Assembly (NCBI RefSeq): GCF_028807635.1 | Contig: NZ_JARBAX010000001.1 | Span: 62,001-126,000, forward strand | DNA: 64,000 nt | Reading direction: 5' to 3' | DNA from: Streptomyces spiramyceticus | Lineage (GTDB): Bacteria; Actinomycetota; Actinomycetes; Streptomycetales; Streptomycetaceae | In this document: positions 52,212-60,655 of the stretch, in pieces | Position numbering within the stretch: the first letter of the stretch is position 1 | Layout of the letters: every line of letters starts with the position of its first letter | Position numbers and translations under genes: made by a program | Notes under the pieces: generated by a model | What the model saw: the letters and a program-made list of their open reading frames with translations, nothing else | Told to the model about the DNA's origin: nothing | Databases searched by the model: none

Positions 52212-53269
52212 CGCCGGGCCCCGGCCCCACCGGCGGGTGGGTGCTGGGCGTGGACTCCGGCGGATCGGGGCTGCGGGTGGCGCTCGCGGACGCCTCGGAC
52301 ATTGGGCGTGCGCGGACCACCGCGTCGCGCGAGCCCGTCCGCACGGGTCCCGCCGGCATCGACGCGGCGCATCTGCTGGACCAGTTGCTGCCCATGGCAC
52401 GCGCCCTGCTCGACAGTGCCGGAGGCGGCGCTCGGGACACCGCCGGTGAGACTGTCGGTGACACCGTCGCCGTCGGCGCTGTCGCCGTCGGCGCCGCCGG
52501 GATGGCGACCCTGGGTGACGACCTGCGCACCCGGCTGCCGGCGGCGTTGGAGAGTGCGCTCGGAGTACGGCGCGTCGCGCTCGCCGCCGACGCCGTCACG
52601 GCGTACGCGGGGGCGCTCGGTCAGCGTCCTGGGGCGGTAGTGGCGGCAGGGACCGGGATGATCGCCCTGGGCACCGACCTGGCCTCCTGGCGCAGAGCCG
52701 ACGGCTGGGGGCATCTGCTCGGCGACTGCGGCAGCGGTGCCTGGATCGGCCGGGCGGGGCTCGAAGCGGCGATGCGCGCCCATGACGGGCGTCCCGGGGG
52801 CTCCCCGGCGCTGCTCGCCGCACTGGAGACGGTTTTCGGCCCCGCGCCCGAACTGCCCGGCCTGCTCTACCCGCGCACCGACCGGCCCGCCGTACTGGCC
52901 TCCTTCGCGCCGGAGGTCGCCCGGTGCGCCACGGCCGGGACCGGCGAACCCCGCGAAACTGTCGACCCCGTCGCGGCGGGAATCCTGCGGGAGGCGGCCC
53001 GGCACATCGCCGACGCAGCTGCCGCCGTCTGCCCGGCGTCCGGGGAGTGCGAAGTCGCCCTCACCGGCGGCCTGTTCAAGATCGGCGACCCGCTGCTCGT
53101 ACCCCTGCGGGCCGAACTCTCCGCTCGACTGCCGCACGCGCGTACCGTATCGGCGGCCGGTGACCCGCTGGCCGGGTCCGTGCGCATCGCCGCATCGCTC
53201 GCCACCGGCGACCTGCGGCTGCCGCACGACGGGCGCCTGTTGCACGTACCGACAGAGCAGGGCAGTTGA
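52208..53269 (+). CDS. BadF/BadG-type ATPase, probable N-acetylglucosamine kinase
   Basis: A 353-residue ASKHA-fold sugar kinase. The phosphate-1 loop is [15 protein letters not shown], the adenosine and phosphate-2 parts are [14 protein letters not shown] and [20 protein letters not shown], and the C-terminal [15 protein letters not shown] completes the fold. This set fits eukaryotic-type GlcNAc kinases of the BadF/BadG group. The GTG start overlaps the uracil glycosylase stop as GTGA; the two activities have no obvious link. Substrate is inferred from the family. Confidence 0.85.
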   Translation: MTPGPGPTGGWVLGVDSGGSGLRVALADASDIGRARTTASREPVRTGPAGIDAAHLLDQLLPMARALLDSAGGGARDTAGETVGDTVAVGAVAVGAAGMATLGDDLRTRLPAALESALGVRRVALAADAVTAYAGALGQRPGAVVAAGTGMIALGTDLASWRRADGWGHLLGDCGSGAWIGRAGLEAAMRAHDGRPGGSPALLAALETVFGPAPELPGLLYPRTDRPAVLASFAPEVARCATAGTGEPRETVDPVAAGILREAARHIADAAAAVCPASGECEVALTGGLFKIGDPLLVPLRAELSARLPHARTVSAAGDPLAGSVRIAASLATGDLRLPHDGRLLHVPTEQGS

Positions 53270-53364
53270 ACTCAAAGCGACTCACGGGATAAATAGGGAC
53301 AGACACCGCTCGAATGCCCCCTCCCCGAACGGCCCAACCCCGAAAGCCAGTAGCATGCGGCGCC

Positions 53365-54291
53365 ATGAGCTCCCCCACTGGGCCCGCATCCGGCCTGCCT
53401 GTACGAATGCCGCGACCTCGCCAGCCCGGACGGCACCGCCGCCCGGAACCCGTGGTGGCGCCCGAGGGCGCGCCCGCGCTTGTCCTCGCCGTCCCCGGCA
53501 CCCCGGGCAGCGCTTCGCGCAGCCTGGCGGAGGAAGTCGTCAGCATCGCCCGTTCCGAGCTGCCCGGCCTTGACGCCAGAATCGGCTACCTCGACGGCGA
53601 CAACGCCGAGTACCCGACGCTCGAAAACGCCCTCGCGCACACCGCTGCCGAGCGCACCGCCCGCTACGAGCAGGCGCTCGCGGCGGGACGCGAGGTCGAA
53701 GAGCCGCACGGCCCGGTCGCCGTCGTGGTACCGCTGCTCGCCGGTCCCGAAAGCGCCCTCATGCGCCGGATACGGCAGGCAGTCATGGACAGCCGCGCCG
53801 CGGCCGAGCTGACCGACGTCCTCGGCCCCCACCCGCTGCTCGCGGAGGCACTGCACGTGCGCCTCTCCGAGGCCGGTCTGTCCCGCGCCGACCGTGCCAG
53901 GCTGTTCACGGTCGCCACGGCGGCCGACGGCATCATCCTGGCCACGGTGGGCGGCGAGGAGGCCGTGCAGGCCGCCGGGATCACCGGCATGCTGCTGGCC
54001 GCGCGTCTCGCCGTACCGGTCATAGCCGCCGCGCTCGACGAGGAGGGTTCGGTCGCCGCCACCGCGGAGCAGCTGCGCGGTTCGGGTTCGGTGCAGCTCG
54101 CGCTCGCGCCGTACGTGATCGGCCCGGAGGTTCCGGACAGCCTGCTCGACGCGGCCGTCAAGGAGGCGGACTGCGCGACGGCGGAGCCGCTGGGCGCCTA
54201 CCCGGCGATCGGCAAGCTCGCGCTGTCGCACTACACGACGGCGCTCGGCATCGCCCCGCAGCAGCAGGCTCAGGGCATGTCGACCCACTGA
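53365..54291 (+). CDS. CbiX/sirohydrochlorin chelatase-like protein lacking metal histidines
   Basis: A 308-residue two-domain CbiX-fold protein. The first half runs ALVLAVPGTPGSASRSLAEEVV and the second PVAVVVPLLAGPESALMRRIRQAV followed by LGPHPLLAEALHVRLSEAGL. In active chelatases the first strand ends in HGS and the second has a histidine in the GYHV region; here these read PGT and GPES. The later GPHPLL histidine remains. It is unlikely to be an ordinary ferrochelatase or cobaltochelatase. ATG at 53365; terminated by the strong hairpin at 54325. Confidence 0.7.
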   Translation: MSSPTGPASGLPVRMPRPRQPGRHRRPEPVVAPEGAPALVLAVPGTPGSASRSLAEEVVSIARSELPGLDARIGYLDGDNAEYPTLENALAHTAAERTARYEQALAAGREVEEPHGPVAVVVPLLAGPESALMRRIRQAVMDSRAAAELTDVLGPHPLLAEALHVRLSEAGLSRADRARLFTVATAADGIILATVGGEEAVQAAGITGMLLAARLAVPVIAAALDEEGSVAATAEQLRGSGSVQLALAPYVIGPEVPDSLLDAAVKEADCATAEPLGAYPAIGKLALSHYTTALGIAPQQQAQGMSTH

Positions 54292-54324
54292 CACGGCACA
54301 CCACGTCGGACAACGGCAGACGGC

Positions 54325-54364
54325 AGGGAGGGCCCGCACCGATCACTCGGTGCGGGCCCTCCCT
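54325..54364. terminator. bidirectional terminator
   Basis: AGGGAGGGCCCGCACCGA (54325-54342) and its exact complement TCGGTGCGGGCCCTCCCT (54347-54364) form a perfect 18-bp stem with a 4-nt loop between the convergent CbiX-like and lactonase genes. Confidence 0.85.
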
Positions 54365-54405
54365 GTGTGTCAGGGGCGCCAGGGGCACCAGGGATGCCGA
54401 GGGTG

Positions 54406-55455
54406 TCAGGCGAAGACGACGCAGGACGCCGCAGGCGCCTCGATGGAGCCCGCCCGGCGCGGGATGCCCGTCTCCTGGTCGATGTCGAACCAGATGACGT
54501 CTCCCGAGCGTTCGTTGGACACGTACAGCCTGCGTCCGGAAGGGTCCGCGGTGAGGTCGCGCGGCCAGTGCCCGCCGCACTCCACCGTCGTCACCAGCTC
54601 CGCCCGCGCCCCGCCCGCGTCGAGTGCGAGGACAGCGATGCTGTCGTGCCCCCTGTTGGCCACCCACAGGAAGCGCCCGTCGTGCTCCACGACGGCCTCG
54701 GAGGCGTACGTCGCCCCTTCCGTGCCCGGCGGCACCACAGGGGCCTCAGCGAGCGGCACAAGCACTCCCGACTCGGCGTCCCAGCGGCAGACCGTGACGG
54801 TCGGCTCCAGTTCGTTGAGGACGTACGCGTGACCGCCGTCCGGGTGGAAGGCCAGATGGCGGGGGCCCGACCCGGGCCGCAGCGCGGTCTCGGTGTGCAC
54901 ACGCAGCGTTCCGGTGGGGGTGGTGAGTTGGCAGACCCGTACGGAATCGGTTCCGAGGTCGACGCTGAGCACCCAGCGCCCGGTGGGGTCGGGCAGCACC
55001 TGGTGCGCGTGCGGCCCGGCCTGGCGGTCCTCGTCCGGGCCGTTGCCGCGGTGGTGCAGTACGCCGGTGGCCGCCTCCGGGGCGCCGTCCGCGCCGACGG
55101 GGAGGACCGTGACGCTGCCCGAGCCGTAGTTGGCGGTCACCAGGTGCCCGGCGGCGAGGGCGAGATGGGTGGGCGCTGCGGCGCCCACCGGCACCGGCTT
55201 GCCCAGTGGCTGCGGGGCGCCGTCGCCCGTCACGTCGAACGCCGCGACCGCCCCGTCCTCGGTCTCGCTCACCGCGTACAGGGCCGAACCGCCGGGCGCG
55301 AGCGCGAGGTACGAAGGGTCGGCGACGGCGTCGGTGGCCCCCAGGAGGGTCAGCCCGCCCGTCTCCGGGTCCACGGCGGCGGCGATGATCCCCCGGCCCC
55401 CTGCCGACGTGAACGACCCTATGAACGCCCGCCCTGCCGCGTTGCTGCTGCTCAC
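54406..55455 (-). CDS. lactonase family protein (6-phosphogluconolactonase/Pgl type propeller)
   Basis: A 349-residue seven-bladed propeller of the YbhE/Pgl family. It begins AFIGSFTSAGGRGIIAAAVDPETGGL and has the family landmarks THLALAAGHLVTANYGSGSV, GPHAHQVLPDPTGRWVLSVDLGTD, GPRHLAFHPDGGHAYVLNEL and WPRDLTADPSGRRLYVSNERSGDV. The conserved His/Glu/Arg set of the presumed active site is present. Cytoplasmic; the true substrate may be another sugar lactone. GTG at 55455 follows AAAGGGG. Confidence 0.87.
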   Translation of the reverse strand: MSSSNAAGRAFIGSFTSAGGRGIIAAAVDPETGGLTLLGATDAVADPSYLALAPGGSALYAVSETEDGAVAAFDVTGDGAPQPLGKPVPVGAAAPTHLALAAGHLVTANYGSGSVTVLPVGADGAPEAATGVLHHRGNGPDEDRQAGPHAHQVLPDPTGRWVLSVDLGTDSVRVCQLTTPTGTLRVHTETALRPGSGPRHLAFHPDGGHAYVLNELEPTVTVCRWDAESGVLVPLAEAPVVPPGTEGATYASEAVVEHDGRFLWVANRGHDSIAVLALDAGGARAELVTTVECGGHWPRDLTADPSGRRLYVSNERSGDVIWFDIDQETGIPRRAGSIEAPAASCVVFA

Positions 55456-55457
55456 CG

Positions 55458-55803
55458 TGGAGCCCCTTTCCGAGACAGCTGTGGATCACATTCTGCCGGG
55501 CCGCGATTACGATCCACGCCCAGTCGGCCCCGGCCCGGCGGCCCCTCGCCTCCTCCCGTTCCAGGTGGGCGAGGAAGCGCAGCGACTCGGTGTGGTGGTC
55601 GGATGGGGGTACCTCCCATGCCTTGCGGTGGTGGAGCCGGATGAACTCCCCGGCCTGTCTGAGAAAGCGCCCGTTCGGCTGTTCGGTACAGGGCAGGGAG
55701 CGGGGCGCCAGAGGTCCTGGTCCTGGTCTTGGGCCTGGGCCTGGGCCTGGGCCTGGTCCTGGTCCTGGTCCTGGTCTGCGGCTCGCCGGCGGTACTTGCG
55801 CAT
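55458..55803 (-). pseudogene. broken or frameshifted ORF with hexamer repeat
   Basis: An ATG at 55803 opens MRKYRRRAADQDQDQDQ, the Gln-Asp/Gln-Ala run coming from a hexamer array. Downstream, the frame with clean GC3 coding bias is a different one: EFIRLHHRKAWEVPPSDHH then ESLRFLAHLEREEARGRRAG and ADWAWIVIAARQNVIHSC, and it lacks a start. The two are out of register by two bases between 55803 and 55666. I read this as one small gene (about 100 residues) broken by a frameshift near the array, running up to the lactonase start. The family is not recognised. Confidence 0.4.
55715..55776. repeat. CTGGTC/CTGGGC hexanucleotide array
   Basis: About ten consecutive six-base units (CTGGTC, with CTGGGC in the middle and one CTTGGG variant) on the plus strand. 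On the minus strand it reads CAGGAC/CAGGCC near the start of a broken ORF. Confidence 0.85.
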
Positions 55804-55830
55804 GGTGCGGGCACCCCCAAGTGCCGAAGG

Positions 55831-55860
55831 GGCACGGGCCGTTTCCGCACGGCCCGTGCC
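55831..55860. terminator. hairpin upstream of the broken ORF
   Basis: GGCACGGGCCGT (55831-55842) and ACGGCCCGTGCC (55849-55860) form a perfect 12-bp stem with a 6-nt loop. It could terminate the FUSC transcript on the minus strand, whose stop is about 100 bp upstream in that direction. Confidence 0.55.
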
Positions 55861-55966
55861 GGTCACCCGTGTGGTGCGGCCGGGTCTACCCCTCGCACAC
55901 GCTGATCCACCCTGTCCGTGTTGATTGCATCTGCCTCATTCGGCGACCTCCTGTCCAGGCCGCAGC

Positions 55967-57478
55967 TCAGGCGCTTACGACGGGGGCGCGCGGAGAGGTG
56001 CGCAGGGGAGTGGCGAGCTCGGCGAGCGCCTGCTCCAGCTCGTGGAGATGGCTCAGCGCGGCCTCGGCGCCCGGGTGGTGCGCCGGTGCCTGTACGGGCT
56101 GAACCGGCGGCCCCTCGATCTCGGCCCCCGGCGACACGAGCGCCTCGACGGCGGCCTCGACGCGCCAGCAGGCGGCGGCGAGGCGCGCATCGTGGGAGGC
56201 GTCGGGGTCGGCGGCCACGGAGGCGAGGGCCCGTACCAGCCGGGCGCAGTCGTCGAGCAACGCGATGACCTGGCGGGCACGCGCCTTGCGGGCGCGCAGC
56301 GGGCTCAGCGGGTGCACCAGCGGGGCGAGCGTGTGCCGTACCCGGCCGAGGAGCAGCTCCAGTTCGGCCACCCGGGGCGCCGGGTCGGCGGCGGTGTCCC
56401 CGGCCAGCCGCCGGGCGGCGTCGGCGGTGCAGGCGCGTACGCAGTGCAGCGCGCGCTGGATCCAGGCGTTGGTCGTCCCGTGGGTGGTGACCGGCAGGAC
56501 GACGGCGACGGCGACGGCCGCGCCGAGTGCGCCGACGGCGGTCTCCTCGAAGCGCAGGAGGAGCAAGCCGGGGTGCAGGACGCCGAGGAGTCCGTACAGC
56601 AGACCGGCCATGACGGTCACGAAGAACATCATCCAGCTGTACGAGGGCGCCGCCGTGTAGAAGATGCCGAAGACGCAGACGGCGACCAGGGCGGCCGTCG
56701 GCGCGGGCGACCCGGCGACGGGGACCGCGATCAGCAGGCCGGCGGCGATGCCGGCGACCGTGCCGAGTACGCGACGGAAGCCGCGTACCAGCGTCTCGCC
56801 GCGCGCGGTGGTGTTGACGAAGATCCACCACGCGGTGCCCACGGCCCAGTACCAGCGCTCCTGCGAGAGCAGTTGCCCCAGCGCCAGCGCGAACGCGCAC
56901 GCGGCGGTGACCTGGAATGCCTGGCGGGTGGTGGGGCGCGCGAGACGGCGCCCGGTCAGCGGGGCGGGCGCGGCGGGCGGCGGAGTGCGCCGCTCGATGC
57001 ACCACGCGCCGAAGCGGACCGCGGATGAGGCGGCGACGGCGAGCGCGACAGCGGCGTACAGCTCGGGCAGCTGGGACGGCTGCGCGTGCAGGAACTGGGT
57101 GGCGAAGAACTGCATGAACGCGAAGATCCCGAGCGCGTGACCGCGCGGCCCCCAGCGCCTGGCGTACGCGCCGCAGAAGACCACCAGGAGGAATGCCAGG
57201 TCGCGAGGGAGCGGGTGCTCGTGGAGGGCGGTCGCCAGGGCGAGTACGGGGAAACCGGCGAGCGGCAGCAGCGCGGTGGTGACCACCTGGCGGCGGACCG
57301 TCGCATCCTGGACGGTGAAGAGCGCGAGGAGCGCGGCGAGTCCCGCGGTGATGGAGGCGGTCAGGGACAGCCCGGCCAGTTCGGCCGCGGCCACCGAGAG
57401 CCCCACCCCGATGACGGCGCGCGTGGACACGCGCAGACGCAGAAGCCCCGGATCAGGAGCGCTGAACATCCTCTTCAC
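55967..57478 (-). CDS. FUSC family membrane protein (aromatic-acid-exporter type)
   Basis: A 503-residue membrane protein with two blocks of hydrophobic helices (about 25-170 and 210-350), the second carrying RWYWAVGTAWWIFVNTTARGETLVRGFRRVLGTVAGIAAGLLIA, the FUSC core signature. A helical cytoplasmic C-terminal domain follows (about 350-503, with many Arg/Ala/Leu heptad-like stretches). Family members export aromatic acids or other compounds. I prefer GTG at 57478 over the ATG at 57469. It is divergent from an Lrp regulator that may control it. Confidence 0.82.
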   Translation of the reverse strand: MKRMFSAPDPGLLRLRVSTRAVIGVGLSVAAAELAGLSLTASITAGLAALLALFTVQDATVRRQVVTTALLPLAGFPVLALATALHEHPLPRDLAFLLVVFCGAYARRWGPRGHALGIFAFMQFFATQFLHAQPSQLPELYAAVALAVAASSAVRFGAWCIERRTPPPAAPAPLTGRRLARPTTRQAFQVTAACAFALALGQLLSQERWYWAVGTAWWIFVNTTARGETLVRGFRRVLGTVAGIAAGLLIAVPVAGSPAPTAALVAVCVFGIFYTAAPSYSWMMFFVTVMAGLLYGLLGVLHPGLLLLRFEETAVGALGAAVAVAVVLPVTTHGTTNAWIQRALHCVRACTADAARRLAGDTAADPAPRVAELELLLGRVRHTLAPLVHPLSPLRARKARARQVIALLDDCARLVRALASVAADPDASHDARLAAACWRVEAAVEALVSPGAEIEGPPVQPVQAPAHHPGAEAALSHLHELEQALAELATPLRTSPRAPVVSA

Positions 57479-57695
57479 GACGGTGTGACCGCCCCCCTCG
57501 GCGAACCGATCTTCACGGACATGGGAAAGGCGCCGCTGTCCGGGAGCGGCTTCGTTGCCGGTCCGGCGCTGCGCGGCGCCATGAATACACAAAGGAAAGC
57601 ATCAAGTGGCACGGTGGCTCAACTCGCCCTGGAACCACTGAGCCATTGGTACAGTAAGCGATCCGAGAACCGAGCCAGAAGGAGGCCAACGGATC

Positions 57696-58178
57696 ATGGC
57701 GGTGGACGAACTCGACACCCGCATCCTGCGCCTGCTCATCGAGCAGCCCCGCACCAGCGTGCGCGAGTACGCCCGCGTCCTGGGCATCGCGCGCGGGACG
57801 CTCCAGGCCCGGCTGGAGCGGCTGGAGCGGGACGGAGTGATCACCGGTACAGGTCCCGCCCTCTCCCCCGCCGCGCTCGGCCACCCCGTCCTCGCTTTCG
57901 TCCACATCGAGGTAACCCAGGGCCACCTCGACGAGGTGGGCGACGCGCTGGCGGCCGTACCGGAGATCATCGAGGCGTTCTCCATCACGGGCGGCGGTGA
58001 CCTGCTGACCCGGGTGGTGGCGCGCGACAACGGGCACCTGGAGGACGTCATCCAGCGGCTGATCCAGATGCCGGGCGTCGTACGGACGCGTACCGAGGTG
58101 GCACTGCGCGAACGCGTGCCGCACCGGCTGCTGCCGCTGGTCGAGGCGGTGGGCAGGGCGGCCGCCAGAACCCCGTAG
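57696..58178 (+). CDS. Lrp/AsnC family transcriptional regulator
   Basis: A 160-residue regulator with an N-terminal helix-turn-helix (LDTRILRLLIEQPRTSVREYARVLGIARGTLQARLERLERDGVI) and a C-terminal RAM/AsnC ligand domain (VHIEVTQGHLDEVGDALAAVPEIIEAFSITGGGDLLTRVVARD). AGGAGG precedes the ATG. It faces the FUSC gene across a 217-bp gap, suggesting that it senses an amino acid or related ligand and controls that exporter. Confidence 0.9.
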   Translation: MAVDELDTRILRLLIEQPRTSVREYARVLGIARGTLQARLERLERDGVITGTGPALSPAALGHPVLAFVHIEVTQGHLDEVGDALAAVPEIIEAFSITGGGDLLTRVVARDNGHLEDVIQRLIQMPGVVRTRTEVALRERVPHRLLPLVEAVGRAAARTP

Positions 58179-58202
58179 TCACCGGCTTGGCATGCTGGTG
58201 CC

Positions 58203-58898
58203 ATGAGCACCCCGCACGGTACCTCGGTCATCTTCGATCTCGACGGAACGCTCGTCGACAGCGAGCCGAACTATTACGAGGCGGGCCGACGGCTGCTCGC
58301 CCGGCGCGGCACCACGGACTTCACGTGGGAGGTGCACGCCCGCTTCATCGGGATCAGCACGCGCGAGACGCTGATGGCGCTGCGCGAGCGGTACGGCATC
58401 GAGGCGCCGCTCGACGAGCTCCTCGCCGAGAAGAACCGGCTCTATCTGGAACTGGCCGGCGCCTCGACCGAAGTGTTTCCCGAGATGCGGAAGTTCGCCG
58501 AGCGGCTGCACGCGGAGGGGACCCCGATGATCGTGGCCTCGGGGTCCTCGCGCACCGCCATCGACGCCGTGCTCGCCTGCACCGGCCTGGACGCCCTGAT
58601 CACCGCCGTCGTCTCCGCCGATGAGGTGCCGCACGGCAAGCCCGCGCCCGATGTCTTCCTGGAGGCCGCCCGCAGGATCGGCGCCGCGCCCGCCGACTGT
58701 GTGGTCCTGGAGGACGCCCCGGCCGGCGCGACGGCAGCGCACGCCGCGGGCATGCGCTGCATCGCGGTCCCCTACGTCGACGGCACGGACACCGACCCGG
58801 CGTTCGCCACGGCCGGGCTGCTCTTCCCGGGCGGCCAGAGCGAGTTCACGGCGAGGGCGGCGTACGACTGGCTCGCGCAGCGGCCCGCCCGGCCCTGA
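58203..58898 (+). CDS. HAD family hydrolase (beta-phosphoglucomutase-like)
   Basis: A 231-residue haloacid-dehalogenase phosphatase. Motif I FDLDGTLVDSEPNYYE holds the nucleophile and the general acid/base aspartates. Motif II is the serine in IVASGSS, motif III the lysine in PHGKPAPD and motif IV VVLEDAPAG. The alpha-helical cap lies between motif I and II, as in the beta-phosphoglucomutase/phosphatase group. Substrate is unknown. The gene is 24 bp after the Lrp gene and convergent with the fusion gene at 58911. Confidence 0.88.
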   Translation: MSTPHGTSVIFDLDGTLVDSEPNYYEAGRRLLARRGTTDFTWEVHARFIGISTRETLMALRERYGIEAPLDELLAEKNRLYLELAGASTEVFPEMRKFAERLHAEGTPMIVASGSSRTAIDAVLACTGLDALITAVVSADEVPHGKPAPDVFLEAARRIGAAPADCVVLEDAPAGATAAHAAGMRCIAVPYVDGTDTDPAFATAGLLFPGGQSEFTARAAYDWLAQRPARP

Positions 58899-58914
58899 AC
58901 TCGGGAGGGTTCAG
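58895..58914. terminator. small convergent hairpin containing both stop codons
   Basis: CTGAAC (58895-58900) pairs with GTTCAG (58909-58914). The stop codons of the HAD gene and of the convergent fusion gene lie inside these arms. Short, without a T tract. Confidence 0.35.
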
Positions 58915-60572
58915 CCGGTGCGCCGCACCTTGAGCGTGTTGTCCGTACGGGTGCCGGGCTGCCCGTCTTCCGGCCGGGTCTGGATCCGCTCGTGTTCTTC
59001 GCTGACCAGCACCTCCCACTGCCCTTCCGGCAGCTCAAGCGCTTCGAGAACCTCATCCGGCGTGGGGAAGGCCACGTCGGCAGGGTGGTTGTGCTCCCAC
59101 GACGGGTACCCGGCATGTCCGACGATCAGGAGTACGCCGCCGGGCGCGACGGCCGCGGCAGCCGTCCGCAGGATCTTCTCGCGCGGCATTTCGCCCCAGG
59201 AGTGCAGGAACTGGGCGGAGACCAGGTCGAATTCGCCTGCGGGGAACGACTCGCCCAGGTCGTGCCGCTGCCAGTCGATCCGGTCGGCCACTCCCGCCTC
59301 TGCCGCGTGCCCGGCCGCACGGCCGAGGGCGATTCCGGAGATGTCTGTGGCGGTGACTCGCCATCCCTGCTGTGCGAGCCAGATCGCGTCGGCTCCCTCG
59401 CCGCAGCCCAGATCCAGGGCCCTGCCCGGCTTCAGGCCGGTGGTTTCACGGACCAGGGCGGCGTTGGGGTTCCCGCTCCAGATGCGGTCGCTCTCGGCGT
59501 ACCGGGCGTCCCAGAGCTCCGCGCCCGACTTGAGCTCCGCGCCCGACTTGGCATCCTTTGTCATCGGTGTGTCCTCCCATGTCCTACTGTGTGCGACGGC
59601 CCGGTGCGCGACGGCCCGGCGGGTGTCCTCGGCGACGAGGTCGGCGTTGATCGCCGCGGCGGCGCGCACGCCGGCACCGGCGGCGCCGATGACCTGTTCC
59701 GTCAGGTTGGCGACATTGCCGGCCACCCACACGCCGGGCACGGCGGTCGCGCCGGTCGGGTCGGCGGCGATGTAGCTGCCGATCACATGTCCGTCCCGTT
59801 CCTGCTCGGTCGGCTCAAGGCCCAGGCCCGCCAGGAGGCCGCCGCGTGCGGTGAAGAGCGGGGCGACGACAAGGGCCTCGCAGCCGGCCGACCGGCTGTC
59901 GGCCAGGGTCACGCCGGTGAGGCGGTCGCCGGTGATCTCCAGACCGGTCACCCGCCCGTCCACCACGGCGATGTCGCGGGCCGCGAGCTGCTCGTACTCC
60001 TCCTCGCCCACTCCCGCCCAGGTGTGCAGGAAGAGAGTCACGTTCGTGCTCCACTGCCGCCACAGCAGGGCCTGATGCACCGCGAGCGGCCCGGTGGCCA
60101 GGACTCCGATCGGACGATCGCGCACCTCCCAGCCGTGGCAGTACGGGCAGTGCAGCACCTCGCGCCCCCACCGCTCCGCCACGCCTGGCACCTCGGGCAG
60201 CTCGTCGACCAGGCCGGTCGTCACCAGCAGTCGGTCCGCCTCGACCGCTGCCCCGTCTTCGAGTACGACGCGAAAGCCCCCGGCGTCCATGCGCTCGGCC
60301 GTCACGACGCTCCCTGTCACGATCTCGCCGCCGTAGCCGGTCACTTCCGCGCGGCCCTCGGCGAGCAGCTGCGCGGGGGGCGTCCCCTCGCGGGCGAGGT
60401 AGCCGTGGACGTGGGCGGCCGGGGCGTTGCGGGGCCGGCCGGCGTCGATCACCAGCACCGAGCGGCGTGCCCGGGCGGGGGTGAGTGCGCCGCTCAGCCC
60501 CGCGGCGCCACCACCGACGACCACGACGTCGTAGCGCTCCTGCTGCGCCGCCTGCTCTCTCTGTACGGTCAT
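58911..60572 (-). CDS. bifunctional thioredoxin-reductase-like FAD oxidoreductase / class I SAM methyltransferase
   Basis: A 553-residue fusion. Residues 1-330 resemble bacterial thioredoxin reductases: FAD loop VVVVGGGAAGLSGAL, redox pair CPYCHGWE, NADPH loop GVLATGPLAVHQAL and the C-terminal GVWVAGNVANLTEQVIGAAGAG. From about 337 a methyltransferase follows: ELWDARYAESDRIWSGNPN, SAM loop ALDLGCGEGADAIWLAQQGW, ATDIS and FDLVSAQFLHSW. An internal ATG at 59564 has its own GGGAGG eight bases upstream, so the methyltransferase may also be made alone. ATG at 60572 with GGAGGT; divergent from an XRE regulator. Confidence 0.87.
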   Translation of the reverse strand: MTVQREQAAQQERYDVVVVGGGAAGLSGALTPARARRSVLVIDAGRPRNAPAAHVHGYLAREGTPPAQLLAEGRAEVTGYGGEIVTGSVVTAERMDAGGFRVVLEDGAAVEADRLLVTTGLVDELPEVPGVAERWGREVLHCPYCHGWEVRDRPIGVLATGPLAVHQALLWRQWSTNVTLFLHTWAGVGEEEYEQLAARDIAVVDGRVTGLEITGDRLTGVTLADSRSAGCEALVVAPLFTARGGLLAGLGLEPTEQERDGHVIGSYIAADPTGATAVPGVWVAGNVANLTEQVIGAAGAGVRAAAAINADLVAEDTRRAVAHRAVAHSRTWEDTPMTKDAKSGAELKSGAELWDARYAESDRIWSGNPNAALVRETTGLKPGRALDLGCGEGADAIWLAQQGWRVTATDISGIALGRAAGHAAEAGVADRIDWQRHDLGESFPAGEFDLVSAQFLHSWGEMPREKILRTAAAAVAPGGVLLIVGHAGYPSWEHNHPADVAFPTPDEVLEALELPEGQWEVLVSEEHERIQTRPEDGQPGTRTDNTLKVRRTG

Positions 60573-60622
60573 GTCTGGTACCTCCATTCGTGGGAGATGG
60601 TCCGCCCGGACCCCGGCGCTTG

Positions 60623-60647
60623 ACAAAGTTTGTTGCCGGGTCGGCAA
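60623..60647. promoter_or_regulatory. adjacent dyads at the promoter of the XRE-cupin gene
   Basis: ACAAAGTTTGT (60623-60633) and TTGCCGGGTCGGCAA (60633-60647) are two touching perfect inverted repeats. TTGACA (60620-60625), a -35 consensus, overlaps the first. They end 8 bp before the regulator start and lie 50-75 bp from the divergent fusion gene. Confidence 0.5.
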
Positions 60648-60655
60648 ATGGAGAG

